A DNA stretch of 64,000 nucleotides, taken from Breviolum minutum Mf 1.05b.01. Taxonomy: Eukaryota > Sar > Dinophyceae > Suessiales > Symbiodiniaceae. Positions within the stretch are counted from its first letter, which is position 1; each line of letters opens with the position of its first letter. The notes under the pieces were generated by a model that ran no database searches, was not told where the DNA came from, and worked only from the letters and a program-made list of their open reading frames with translations. Shown in pieces: positions 56,301-64,000 of the stretch. Where the stretch lies: assembly GCA_000507305.1 (NCBI GenBank), contig DF240826.1, positions 1 to 64,000 of the forward strand, read 5' to 3'. The position numbers and the translations under genes are program-made.

Positions 56301-56470
56301 CTGTCAATCTCTTCCAGCGCTTCATTCCAAGGAAGCAAACCTCTGACGGGTGTCTTACCGAGGTTTATGAGGATTTATGTTTGCGTTTCCTAGAGCTTCA
56401 TGAGACCGAACAGGCTGGAGCTTTGTGCAACTTGGGAGTTCTTGCCCGCAACTGCAACTCTTACCCGGAA
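53280..56470 (+). CDS. TPR-repeat protein (gene span with introns)
   Basis: A series of exons each encode a helix pair with tetratricopeptide (TPR) character. Family knowledge: TPRs are 34-residue helical hairpins that bind partner proteins. The best repeat is formed across the 54958/55256 junction (LAFELAQ + VLYFKGDLTGAKGYAEEA), which shows the TPR positions L-x-x-A, L-Y-x-K-G-D, G-A and A-E-E-A. Another is GALCNLGVLARNCNSYPE at 56420-56470. Exons 53280 and 53526 join in phase. The ends of the gene were not found. It may start as early as 52.3 kb and run to about 57 kb. No partner domain was recognised. Confidence 0.65.
53526..53604 (+). CDS. TPR gene exon
   Basis: The exon starts after CGGCAG|G and ends TTG|GTGAGT, a consensus donor. 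It reads FCPDQPVLMLRLEGTAARLY then AQQARL, an amphipathic helix typical of TPRs. Confidence 0.65.
54203..54284 (+). CDS. TPR gene exon
   Basis: The exon starts after GAAGAG|G and reads CCTLAERAFGRTHNATVALR then ARLGDVE. The donor is GC (GAA|GCCTCA). Other frames are open too, but this one has the TPR-like A-E-R-A-F-G pattern. Confidence 0.5.
54660..54738 (+). CDS. TPR gene exon
   Basis: The exon starts after TTGGAG|G and ends AAT|GTGTTG. It reads LLHCQAYQEAYSVAQAIEHL then DGIGRN. Confidence 0.6.
54908..54958 (+). CDS. TPR gene exon
   Basis: The exon starts after GCGTAG|G and ends at a GC donor (CAG|GCCTCG). It reads VSSDEKTTGRLAFELAQ and joins in phase to 55256 to build one full TPR. Confidence 0.65.
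55256..55321 (+). CDS. TPR gene exon
   Basis: The exon starts after CGCCAG|G and reads VLYFKGDLTGAKGYAEEAVK then LL. The 3' end is uncertain. A different frame becomes coding-like immediately downstream (AAAKHMAAMSAMDEMRSKRV). Confidence 0.65.
55517..55604. mobile_element. TIR element family A, copy 2 (MITE-like)
   Basis: The left end AGTTGTTTAG and the right end CTAAACAACT are perfect 10-bp inverted repeats. The interior shares GGATTATACTAC and AAGGATCCCTACTAA with copy 1 at 17420-17524. No ORF is present. Confidence 0.7.
56363..56470 (+). CDS. TPR gene exon
   Basis: The exon starts after ACCGAG|G and reads VYEDLCLRFLELHETEQAGA then LCNLGVLARNCNSYPE. The donor is GC (GAA|GCCAAG). An internal GC donor (CAG|GCTGGA) could split it. 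Confidence 0.65.
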
Positions 56471-57311
56471 GCCAAGCACAGGCAGCCGTGAGCCCTGCTA
56501 TGCTACAGGCAAAGAGGGGCTTCATGAGATTCAGGTTGATTTGCTTGACTTTGGGGACCCCAGAATGGAAAGAAGAGAGAGAAGCTATGTTGAACACCTC
56601 ATGGCAACAAAAGATGTTGGAGATTCCCAGATGCCTCCAATTGTCACATTTTCCCAAAAACGATCCAACACATGTATCAGGGGATTTCTTCGGTGCGTTG
56701 CGTTGCAGCAAATTCCGTCACACCGCAGCCCTTTCCAATCTGGAGACAGACTGTAATACGCGCTCATACGATCTTCTCCTTTAAAATGGCCAGCTTGTGC
56801 TACAGCAAAACGTTCATCGACGAAGAAATGCCTTCACCTTTCACTGGTCGTGCCAGGAGCTGTCCACCAACCATGACTTTTTGGCATTGGATTAGGCCAT
56901 CCATGGCGTCCATTTTTCCTTTTGTTGAATCTTTTTGTGGAATGCTTCGATTGGGATTGGTGTGATGTATGAAAATCATTGAAAAAAAACTGAGGACAAA
57001 AGCTGAAAAACCAGACGCGCTCAACCTTTGCTGCCTTCACAGTGAAGAAATGCAGTTGAAGTTGCAGGCGAGTTGCTGCAGACATAAACGTCCATCTCAA
57101 CAGACAGTATCAATTTATGGCCGGCACAATTCTACTTGGTTCCGTGTTTGGTGCACCGATGTACAAGAGCCAATGGTGGGTTTTTCCAACATGCCAAACC
57201 TATCCAAACCTGAAATCTGAAACAATGGCGTATTCATATTCATAATCTATAGCCGTTGATCATTGATCCTACGGTTTGATCGACCCACCCCAGCAACGCC
57301 AAGTCTGTCAG

Positions 57312-57359
57312 GTGTCGAAGTTGCAGCAGAGGTCTGAGTTGCTGTCCAGTGGAACACCA
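57312..57359 (+). CDS. CCCH gene exon
   Basis: The exon starts after TGTCAG|G and ends CCA|GTGAGT, a consensus donor. It reads VSKLQQRSELLSSGTP and joins in phase to 57484. Confidence 0.65.
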
Positions 57360-57809
57360 GTGAGTTTGCCCGCTACCTTTCAGGAGAAAGCCGGGAAAAC
57401 CCATGAAATATCAGATATCACATGTTTTTTCAAAGATGTTCATGGTACTCTGGAGCAGAAATCAACAGGATTTTTCTTCAAAGGGAAGCTATGGCCATCC
57501 CAAGCTTTGCCGAAGACCATGTATCCTCTTCGTGCGCGGAAGATGTGAGAAGGCTGAGAATTGTGGATTCTGCCATCTGACTCACGAAGCTCGGTTTCAC
57601 TTCAAACATTTGGGAGATGAAAGAACGGGCGGTTCCACTGGTCGTCTCCTCCAAAATCATGTTGTAGCCGTTGTTCCATTTGCTTTCATGATATCAAGTT
57701 CCTCTCTGCGTTTGTATGCGCGCATCTGTGTTCATTTCTTGCTGAAATTGATTTAATTGATAGTGTATGACAATGATGATATATGTACATACGTATCTAT
57801 ATGATGTGT

Positions 57810-57889
<80 letters not shown>

Positions 57890-59178
57890 TCAATCAATCA
57901 ATCAATCAATCAAATATGTGACTATGTATATACATTGAAATATATGTTTAATTATGTTTACTTATATATACCGTATATTATATATACATATATAACGATA
58001 TATTCATATATACGCATTGATTATGAACTGTTTGCATTGTCGTTTTCAGGGTGTCTATCCACCATTGTTCAGCCACCGTCCCCTCCCCCACACGTATCCG
58101 CCATCCATCCGCACATTTACTCCTCTGTTATAAATCTTGTTCTGAAGTGTGTTGATCGTAAATTAGTCCTGTCTATCCTATCTACATGTATCAGCTACTG
58201 TGTTTGAATCTATTTGATCCATCCCGAAATCCAGATATTGGCTTTTGATTTATCCGACAGTCCATGAAACCATTGAGTCCTTTGATTTGAGGATATTTGA
58301 GAATGTAGACATGTTCAATAGTATTCAAAATATGTGCAAGACAACGTACGCAACAAAGAGACGCAGTAGTGACACGAGCAGTGCTTTTCAGTGCTTTTAA
58401 GGCCTCTCAAAATAACAGTTCGCCCAAGCAATCCAGCTCCGAAACATTGTGACCTTGTTGGAGCTTCACGTTCTCCATTCATTTCCATCCCTCCTCTCCG
58501 TTGAGTTGCACTGGCCAGGTTGTGAAACCTCCCTCCTTCGACAAGCAACAACGAGAATTCTTGAAGAATCTTCCCGCGGTGGACTTTATGGAGGTGATTC
58601 TGCCACACATCCGCAAGCAAGTGGAGGCAAGGCAAGCAGACAGTGATACCAATGGCAGTTGAATCGGAGCCTCAAGAATCTCACGAGATACCAATGACGT
58701 CGAGCCATCATCATGATTTTGCCTACTATAGTAAGTTGGTGAGATACAGTACGGATAATAAGTGATAGTACCTTGGGAAGCCTAGACCAGCTGGCATAAC
58801 ACTGTAGTATGTCATGTGTCAAGGTAGATATTTCATATTATTTGATTATTATTAATGAGTATGGAAACCACTGAAAGCACGAAGGTATCGACTTCTCGCT
58901 CATTTTGGTCATACCTAATTACATGACTTCTCCAGGAGAGCGAAGTTCCCGGAGCTGTTACGTTGCTTCAGCTTTTGGAGAGTGAAATCTCGATTCGCGG
59001 GCAGCCAAAGCGGGGCCAGCCCCAGCGAGCTCCACGGAAAATTCGCTACGTTTTGGAACGCATGACCTTGGCGGGTTTGGTCAGCTTGTCCTGTTCCACA
59101 CTTCCTGGTCGCTTTCCAAAAATCATGTCGAATGAACTGAGGGACTTGCGTGAAACTGCCGGCATGTTGGAGGCTTAA
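57312..59178 (+). CDS. CCCH zinc-finger protein, dinoflagellate type (gene span with introns)
   Basis: Four exons join in phase 0. The second holds a CCCH finger, C-x7-C-x5-C-x3-H (CILFVRGRCEKAENCGFCH), preceded by GSYGHPKLCRRP. Family knowledge: C3H1 fingers usually bind RNA. Single-finger proteins with 'GSxGHPxxCxxPC' just upstream, and a helical C-terminal region, are common in dinoflagellates as far as I recall. The terminal exon (58936-59178) encodes an 80-residue helical C-terminus and ends in TAA. The N-terminal part before 57312 was not found. The protein may regulate RNA, but nothing here shows its targets. Confidence 0.75.
57484..57588 (+). CDS. CCCH gene exon with zinc finger
   Basis: The exon starts after TCAAAG|G. 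The finger ligands are Cys, Cys, Cys and His in CILFVRGRCEKAENCGFCH. It ends at a GC donor (GAA|GCTCGG) or three bases earlier at GA. Confidence 0.8.
57811..57912. repeat. (CAAT)n-(CAAG)n-(CAAT)n microsatellite
   Basis: About 12 CAAT units, eight CAAG units and then six more CAAT units run without break inside a CCCH gene intron. The internal CAAG block suggests a point change spread by repeat slippage. Confidence 0.95.
58594..58626 (+). CDS. candidate CCCH gene exon
   Basis: The block follows TATGGAG|G and reads VILPHIRKQVE before a GC donor (GAG|GCAAGG). It is in phase with 57588 and 58936. The frame continues upstream (KNLPAVDFME) and downstream to a stop. Confidence 0.4.
58936..59178 (+). 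CDS. CCCH gene terminal exon
   Basis: The exon starts after TCTCCAG|G and encodes 80 residues, from ESEVPGAVTLLQLLESEISI through KIRYVLERMTLAGLVSLSCS to LRETAGMLEA, with a TAA stop. It is one of the longest clean exons in the window, with clearly raised GC. It may instead end a different gene, but its phase fits the CCCH exons. Confidence 0.75.
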   Translation, partial: ESEVPGAVTLLQLLESEISIRGQPKRGQPQRAPRKIRYVLERMTLAGLVSLSCSTLPGRFPKIMSNELRDLRETAGMLEA

Positions 59179-59285
59179 AATGCATAGACATGGTCGTGTA
59201 AGCAGGTCTGAAATAGGTGATTCATGGGCACAATAGTACATGGCACAATACTTTGAATCTATGGTTTGAGCATGTTTAAGCAAAC

Positions 59286-59666
59286 GTGGCCATGTGGCAC
59301 CTGGATTCATTGGCCATTAGGACTTTTTCGGGGTGTTTCCATTCAAAAAAAACCTTCAACGTGCTGGCGGTTCAAGCATCGGGGCATCTGCCAGCAGTTG
59401 CGGAGACGTCGATGTTTGGTCTTGAGTTGCTTCGGCTGCCTTTCTTGCGACTTGCTGTGAAGCGGGACAGAAACCAATCAGAATCCCCGAGCTCAGCTCA
59501 ATGCAGTGAGATCAGCTCCAAAAAATTGATTCCAAATGTGCTTCACCAATCTTTCCAACTCATGAACTTGTGGGAGTTTTCTTCGTTCTACACACCATCC
59601 TGCTTCTCAAGTGTCCAAAAGGGGGCGCGAGAGTTTGAAGAGAATTTGTGCCTATTCAAAGCTTGA
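59286..59666 (+). CDS. hypothetical ORF or exon
   Basis: A 126-codon frame begins with ATG and contains FNVLAVQASGHLPAVAETSM then LELLRLPFLRLAVKRD. It lies 107 nt after a stop codon, as expected for the next gene in an array. A competing frame starting at an AG|G acceptor (DFFGVFPFKKNLQRAGGSSI) overlaps it, so coding is plausible but the frame is not settled. Confidence 0.35.
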   Translation: MAMWHLDSLAIRTFSGCFHSKKTFNVLAVQASGHLPAVAETSMFGLELLRLPFLRLAVKRDRNQSESPSSAQCSEISSKKLIPNVLHQSFQLMNLWEFSSFYTPSCFSSVQKGAREFEENLCLFKA

Positions 59667-59754
59667 GCAGTCTTGCATATTCTTGCATCAAGCTTATAAA
59701 CAGAATGATCTACTTTTATGAGATACTGACAGCCATAAATTGACACAGGTGAAA

Positions 59755-60120
59755 ATAGTTATTTTACCATTTTGGTTATCATTTATTTATCATGTTTGTT
59801 ATCATTTCCTGAAAAACTATCATGTTTGTTATCCTTTTATTTATCATTTTTGTTATCCTGTCCTAAGAAAATATCATGTTGGTTATCATTTGTTTATCAT
59901 TGTTGTTATCATTTCCTGGAAAAATATCATTTGTTGTTATCTTTTTTGTTATCATTTTATTTATCATTTTATTTATCATTTTTGTTATCATTTCCTGAAA
60001 AAATATCATTTCTTTATCATTTGTATTATCATTTGTTCATCATTTCCCGAAAAATGATAACCAAAATGATAAATAGATGATCACCGAAATGATAAACAAA
60101 TGATAACCAAAATGATGATT
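59755..60120. repeat. tandem TTATCATTT array with inverted end
   Basis: Units of about 35-45 bp built from TTATCATTT, TGTTATCATTTCCTGAAAAA and ATATCATG repeat for about 300 bp. The last 75 bp read AAATGATAACCAAAATGATAA, the reverse complement. The two ORFs here are repeat artefacts. Confidence 0.85.
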
Positions 60121-61160
60121 AAAATATTTTGCTGTTGTGAGGGTATGGCTCGCTGAGTATCTCTTAAATCTACTCATTAGAGGTGCACTCATCTGTGGTA
60201 CACAGAATATCTACATACAGTGCTTTCCTTTGAAAAAACGCGCTGTATGTAGTACTACTAGACTTGAGTGTCTCCTGAGTACGGGTTTCAATCCGACTAC
60301 CTGGATGGTGTATGGGTCCCAGTCATCATTCGGTCGTGTGAGGGCTTTTGATGTTGGTTCGCATGGGTGTTGTTCGACTCATACATGGTTTTGGTATTAG
60401 ATGCTGCCACTGCAAGCGGAGAAAATCCATGAAACCTATACAGTAAATCAGTAGTACATGTGCATAATATGTATATATATATACGTATATATACATATTA
60501 CATATCACAATTTCTTTTTCATATTTTTGGGTGGCGATTTGATTGCGGGGTAAACTCTTAGTTTTTTGGATACAACTGGATTTTCCCCACCGCTTTCAGG
60601 CCGGTATGCTCATGGACCGTTGCTGCAGTAACATACTTTACAGCCTTGTGATGCAGCACCTCCCTTGACCCTCTTGAGCATAGATAAAGACAACAGAACA
60701 ACACGAGTGTACGTAATACTCTCGACAGTCCCTCACAAACATACATAGGCCCAAATTCATGTGGATAGTATATTAACATACATATTTATGTTTTGTTTAT
60801 ATAATATATTTACATATATATATATATATTGGCAGCTTTAGGCGCATCATAGGCAAAGCAGCGGAGGCACTAAACGCGTCCAGGTCAATTCCCCGTACAG
60901 ACAGGTTGCACAGCAGCTTGAACGTTCTGGTGTTTTCCTGGGGGGCCGCATCCTACTACGTCTAGAATCGTTTTTGCTCCACATGTGCACCCAAAAATTG
61001 CCGAAACGTAGTTGTTTGCCAGTTTTGCAAGGATAGAAAAAATGGCCTCGGCCATGCATTTTCAGTCGATCCGCCTCAAGTGCGTTTTACTAATGAATAT
61101 ATTGATAGGCTCACGCTTCAAACCAAGGACGTTCAAAAGCTAAACTCCATTTCAAAATTG
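60121..61160. other. no confident exon
   Basis: The region is AT-rich with short AT microsatellites (60470-60495, 60815-60830). The ORFs are short and have no paired splice signals. Confidence 0.5.
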
Positions 61161-61317
61161 AAAGGTGCCTCGTCAAAGGCGGGATCACTCTCCTTTTTTC
61201 CTCCATGAATGCTGTCATGGACTGCCTCCTTTCTTTGCAGCAAAAACGTATGCTTTGTCGCCAGCACTGAAATCAGATCGCATCAACTGTTTGGGAGATC
61301 CAAAATCAAACTTCGGA

Positions 61318-61415
61318 GCAGCAGTGGAAGCAGCAGCAGCAGGAGCAGCAGCAGCAGCAGCAGCGGCATCGGCATCGGCAGCGGCAGCAGCCGCAGCAAC
61401 AGCAACAGCAACAGC

Positions 61416-61453
<38 letters not shown>

Positions 61454-61518
61454 CCACAACGACAACGACAACGACAACAACAACAACAACAACAACAACC
61501 ACAACCACAACCACAACC
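61318..61518. repeat. imperfect CAG/CAA/ACA trinucleotide tract
   Basis: About 200 bp are GCAGCA-type repeats that grade into CAACAA and ACAACCAC. All + frames are open (poly-Ala/Thr, poly-Gln, poly-Ser/Asn), as are two minus frames (poly-Val and poly-Leu). It is therefore not proof of a gene, though a poly-Gln exon is possible. Confidence 0.9.
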
Positions 61519-62213
61519 ATGAACAGCTCATCTGTGAGGCCTGGAAATGACATGCAGGCAACGTGGACATGGACTTGCAAATTCGTTGCATTGCATCGGA
61601 AAGAAACATGGTTTGAACACGTCGACTCAAATCCAGTGCTGCTAGGTGACCGACAATCATCAAGCCTGATTGCAAGTACATAGTCAGCTCATCACAGTGA
61701 TTGCGAAGATGGATCAGTTGTCTAGCGTCATCATCTAATCTCGGTTGTGGACCAGGCCTTCGCATCAACATGCCTCTTCTGTCCGATTTCCTCTTCAAGG
61801 AACCTCCAACGTCCAAATGAAGAGGAGTGAAAGGTCTGACATTTCATTTGTCTTGGACTTCTCCCACGCGCAGACTTCTCAAGAAGCTTGTTTATGGTTT
61901 GCTCAAACATGCTGATCCAAAACTGGAAAGTAGACATTCAATAAGATGCATTTTGAAAGTGGTTGCCTGCCCTTTGATATGCCAACTCTTTGGCATCAGC
62001 AGCAATGTCTGGGACCTGAATCACTTGCAAACCATAGTCGCGCAACATTCTCCAGTGAGAAAATGGGACTTCCCAGCGTCTTTATTCAGACACTGGTTGC
62101 CTCCATCCTGGCATGGCAAAAAGGGTAATGGTTGTCTCCAACATCAGTAGTGAGTGGCCGGTTGAGGAGCAAGAACATGTCCGACGCGAACGTGTTCCCA
62201 TTTGATTTGAAAA

Positions 62214-62320
62214 ATGGCAACACTCGTCTCCGAGGACAAGTACAAAGGCCTCAGGTTTTTCTCGTGGATCAGGAATGTGTTTGACGCGGCTAACCTGCCC
62301 AAGAGCCATACAGTATCTTC
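62214..62320 (+). CDS. candidate first exon, frame ambiguous
   Basis: The ATG at 62214 reads MATLVSEDKYKGLRFFSWIR, then NVFDAANLPKSHT. An overlapping ATG frame from 62179 reads MSDANVFPFDLKNGNTRLRG. Both look protein-like and no downstream exon settles the choice. Confidence 0.3.
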
Positions 62321-62674
62321 CACATCTTAAGAACAAAACTTTTACTTTCATTGCCTGGTGTGCCGAGAACTGCGATCTTGGTGCATGCCGACGGGGCGCT
62401 CAGGCGCCAAGCAATGTCTTGCAAGTCATTAAACGACTGCTCTTTGGTATTATGACTTGATGGTTTCAAAATTCCTAGTCTCCAGCAATTTAGACATGAC
62501 TTCTGTGGACAAAACTCAAACGTCCTTGAAAAGTGCCTTCTTCAACTAAGCCAAACTCCGCAGTATTCGCATTCCAGCTCTGGTCATACATGCGAATGAC
62601 AAGCTGACAAGCTTCTCTGTACACTTTGAGCTTGTTGCGAATTTGCAAAGCAGAACCTTGAGCTTGATTCAATC

Positions 62675-63166
62675 TTGTGCCAAAGTCCACAGTCATGTTG
62701 GTCCACTCAGGTCCAGTGCAATGGATTTTCCGCCATGCCTTTCCCTTCTACCTTCACTACAGGATCTGTCCCGGATCTCAGAACGGACAACCTGAAGGAT
62801 CAGGTTCCTTGTGTTCCTTTTCATGTCCTATCATCTTCACTGGTCAAGTTCATAAGTGCATGTTTCACAAGGAACCTGGAGGCATTGGACGCGTGCTGGT
62901 GCTTGCTAGCAAATGAAATCTATGTGGGTTCACATGCTTTGCTGTTCCTTTCCCCCCACCTTGTCCCTTTCCATCTGGTCTATGACATTTCCTGCTTTGC
63001 TGACCTTTTCCATATCATCCATATTCAGCATCTCCGTGCTGTTGCCAATGGTCGGGCCTTGGGTTTGCCATGCCATTCATTCTACAGTCGTGGTGGGCTC
63101 AGTACCGCCAGCCCGACGAATACTACAAACACCGGTTTTGGACGGCGAGGCGAGGTACGAAATTGA
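62675..63166 (+). CDS. hypothetical 163-codon ORF
   Basis: This is one of the longest + frames here that is not repeat-driven. It includes GSHALLFLSPHLVPFHLVYD and a tail with RRGEVRN. Possible splice sites inside (CACAAG|G, TGGAG|G) and coding-like pieces in other frames (SWWAQYRQPDEYYKHRFW at 63085-63140) suggest that small exons, rather than the whole ORF, may be real. Confidence 0.25.
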   Translation: MCQSPQSCWSTQVQCNGFSAMPFPSTFTTGSVPDLRTDNLKDQVPCVPFHVLSSSLVKFISACFTRNLEALDACWCLLANEIYVGSHALLFLSPHLVPFHLVYDISCFADLFHIIHIQHLRAVANGRALGLPCHSFYSRGGLSTASPTNTTNTGFGRRGEVRN

Positions 63167-63693
63167 TGTGATATTGTTTTGGCGGCCGGGGATCTCTTGT
63201 ATGTTTTATCTATTGTAAATTTGTCAACACTTGAATAGTCAACTGTGCATATGAAATTCACATGCAGCGCCCACGAAGGATCCCAGTGAATTGCAAACAT
63301 GTTCCGTTGCAACCAACATTGTCAGCCTTGTTGCTATCGTTTCACCGTGTTGTTTTTGCACGTTCAAGCGCGGTTCGCCGACACAATTTGAGGACAGCCC
63401 ACGTTGATCCATTCTTAGATGTGCGTTTCGACATACCAAGCAGTTTCATGTTGTACTTGTCTCTGTGAGAATGCAACACAGTGTCACATTCCCACACCAT
63501 CATCTAAATTCCGACATGCTCAATATGTGAATGTTTCAAATTCCGAGCGACATTGAGAAAGAGATGCACAAAGTGTTGGCGTGTGTGTGCGTGTGTATGA
63601 ATGCATCTGTATTTCCGTCGTATTTTTGATATTTGCATTCTATTTTCCATCGTGGTTCTTGGTGCCAGGTCATTGACAAGTAGCAACCATGTC

Positions 63694-63767
63694 CGACTAA
63701 TGTAAAGACCTTGGTTGAGCCATGCAGCAACCAGCCAAAAAAAAAACGACTAATGTAAAGACCTTGG
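63694..63767. repeat. 21-bp direct repeat
   Basis: CGACTAATGTAAAGACCTTG plus one G occurs at 63694-63714 and again at 63747-63767. Each copy is preceded by AGCAACC, so it is a roughly 50-bp local duplication. Confidence 0.85.
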
Positions 63768-64000
63768 CGCTGAGATCAGTTCCTGGCAATGTGTCCCTGC
63801 AAGCCTAAGCCTGCTTGCATGCCGGTCTGAGATGTGCAAAACCAGCATTTCTTGTGGCTCCACACGCGGATCAAGCTCCGTTGAGTGCTACAGGAAAGAT
63901 GTTTGTTGCGCAGCGGCCGGTTTGACAATTTCCATCTTTCCATTTGGATGTTGGTAGAGCTAATGACCAAAAAATACCAAAAAAACGGACATCAATTTGA

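Noticed and set aside
57767..58207. 146-codon + ORF with SINQSINQ repeats
   Set aside because: It is a translation of the CAAT/CAAG microsatellite and the following AT-rich intron.
61215..61816. Two long minus-strand ORFs of 121 and 177 codons with poly-Val or poly-Leu
   Set aside because: They are produced by reading the CAG/CAA repeat backwards. Every frame through the tract is open, so length is no evidence.
1..64000. CRISPR arrays, tRNA or rRNA genes, bacterial operons, viral genes
   Set aside because: No spaced identical repeats, no convincing tRNA T-loop with a cloverleaf, no rRNA-like conserved blocks and no long uninterrupted ORFs were seen on reading both strands. A tRNA or Rfam scan would be decisive for RNA genes.

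Overview
This window looks like nuclear DNA of a dinoflagellate, probably a Symbiodiniaceae or Polarella-like alga. The species cannot be fixed from the sequence. The evidence is the gene structure. Short exons (about 30-430 nt, mostly 40-100 nt) lie in long AT-rich introns. Intron donors are a mixture of GT, GC and GA, and almost every acceptor is AG followed by G. These rules let exons be joined in consistent reading phase across three recognisable genes. All convincing genes lie on the + strand, and at least two neighbouring pairs are separated by only about 110-250 nt, as in dinoflagellate unidirectional gene arrays. No bacterial operon, CRISPR array, rRNA or tRNA was found.

Layout, left to right. 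(1) About 520-1,700: 3' end of an unidentified gene. (2) 1,900-2,960: AT-rich CATAT-type degenerate repeat. (3) 3.5-4.9 kb: isolated candidate exons. (4) 5.8-16.8 kb: a UBA-UAS-UBX protein of the FAF2/UBXD8 type, possibly extended to 17.3 kb by a helical segment with an IQ-like motif. (5) 19.95-23.47 kb: an unidentified gene built from phase-matched exons. (6) 23.6-26.4 kb: a second unidentified exon cluster. (7) 27.3-31.9 kb, possibly to 33.46 kb: an ABHD17/ABHD13-like alpha/beta hydrolase. (8) 33.7-41.13 kb: a nearly complete condensin CAP-H (Barren/NCAPH) gene. (9) 41.25-42 kb: start of the next gene. (10) 42.0-43.0 kb: a cluster of TTTTGTAGA-type repeats. (11) 44.3-51 kb: exons of one or more unidentified proteins. 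(12) 52.3-56.5 kb: a TPR-repeat protein. (13) 57.3-59.18 kb: a dinoflagellate-style CCCH zinc-finger protein. (14) 59.3-64 kb: repeat-rich, with only weak candidate ORFs.

The genes are housekeeping in character (chromosome condensation, ubiquitin/p97 adaptor, lipid or acyl-protein hydrolase, RNA-binding finger, TPR scaffold). Nothing suggests they form one pathway; their proximity fits ordinary dinoflagellate gene arrays. The most distinctive features are the non-canonical splicing, the condensin subunit in a lineage with unusual chromatin, and several about 100-bp terminal-inverted-repeat elements lying inside introns. Exon ends were chosen by hand from reading frame, splice dinucleotides and family knowledge. 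No transcript or database search was available.
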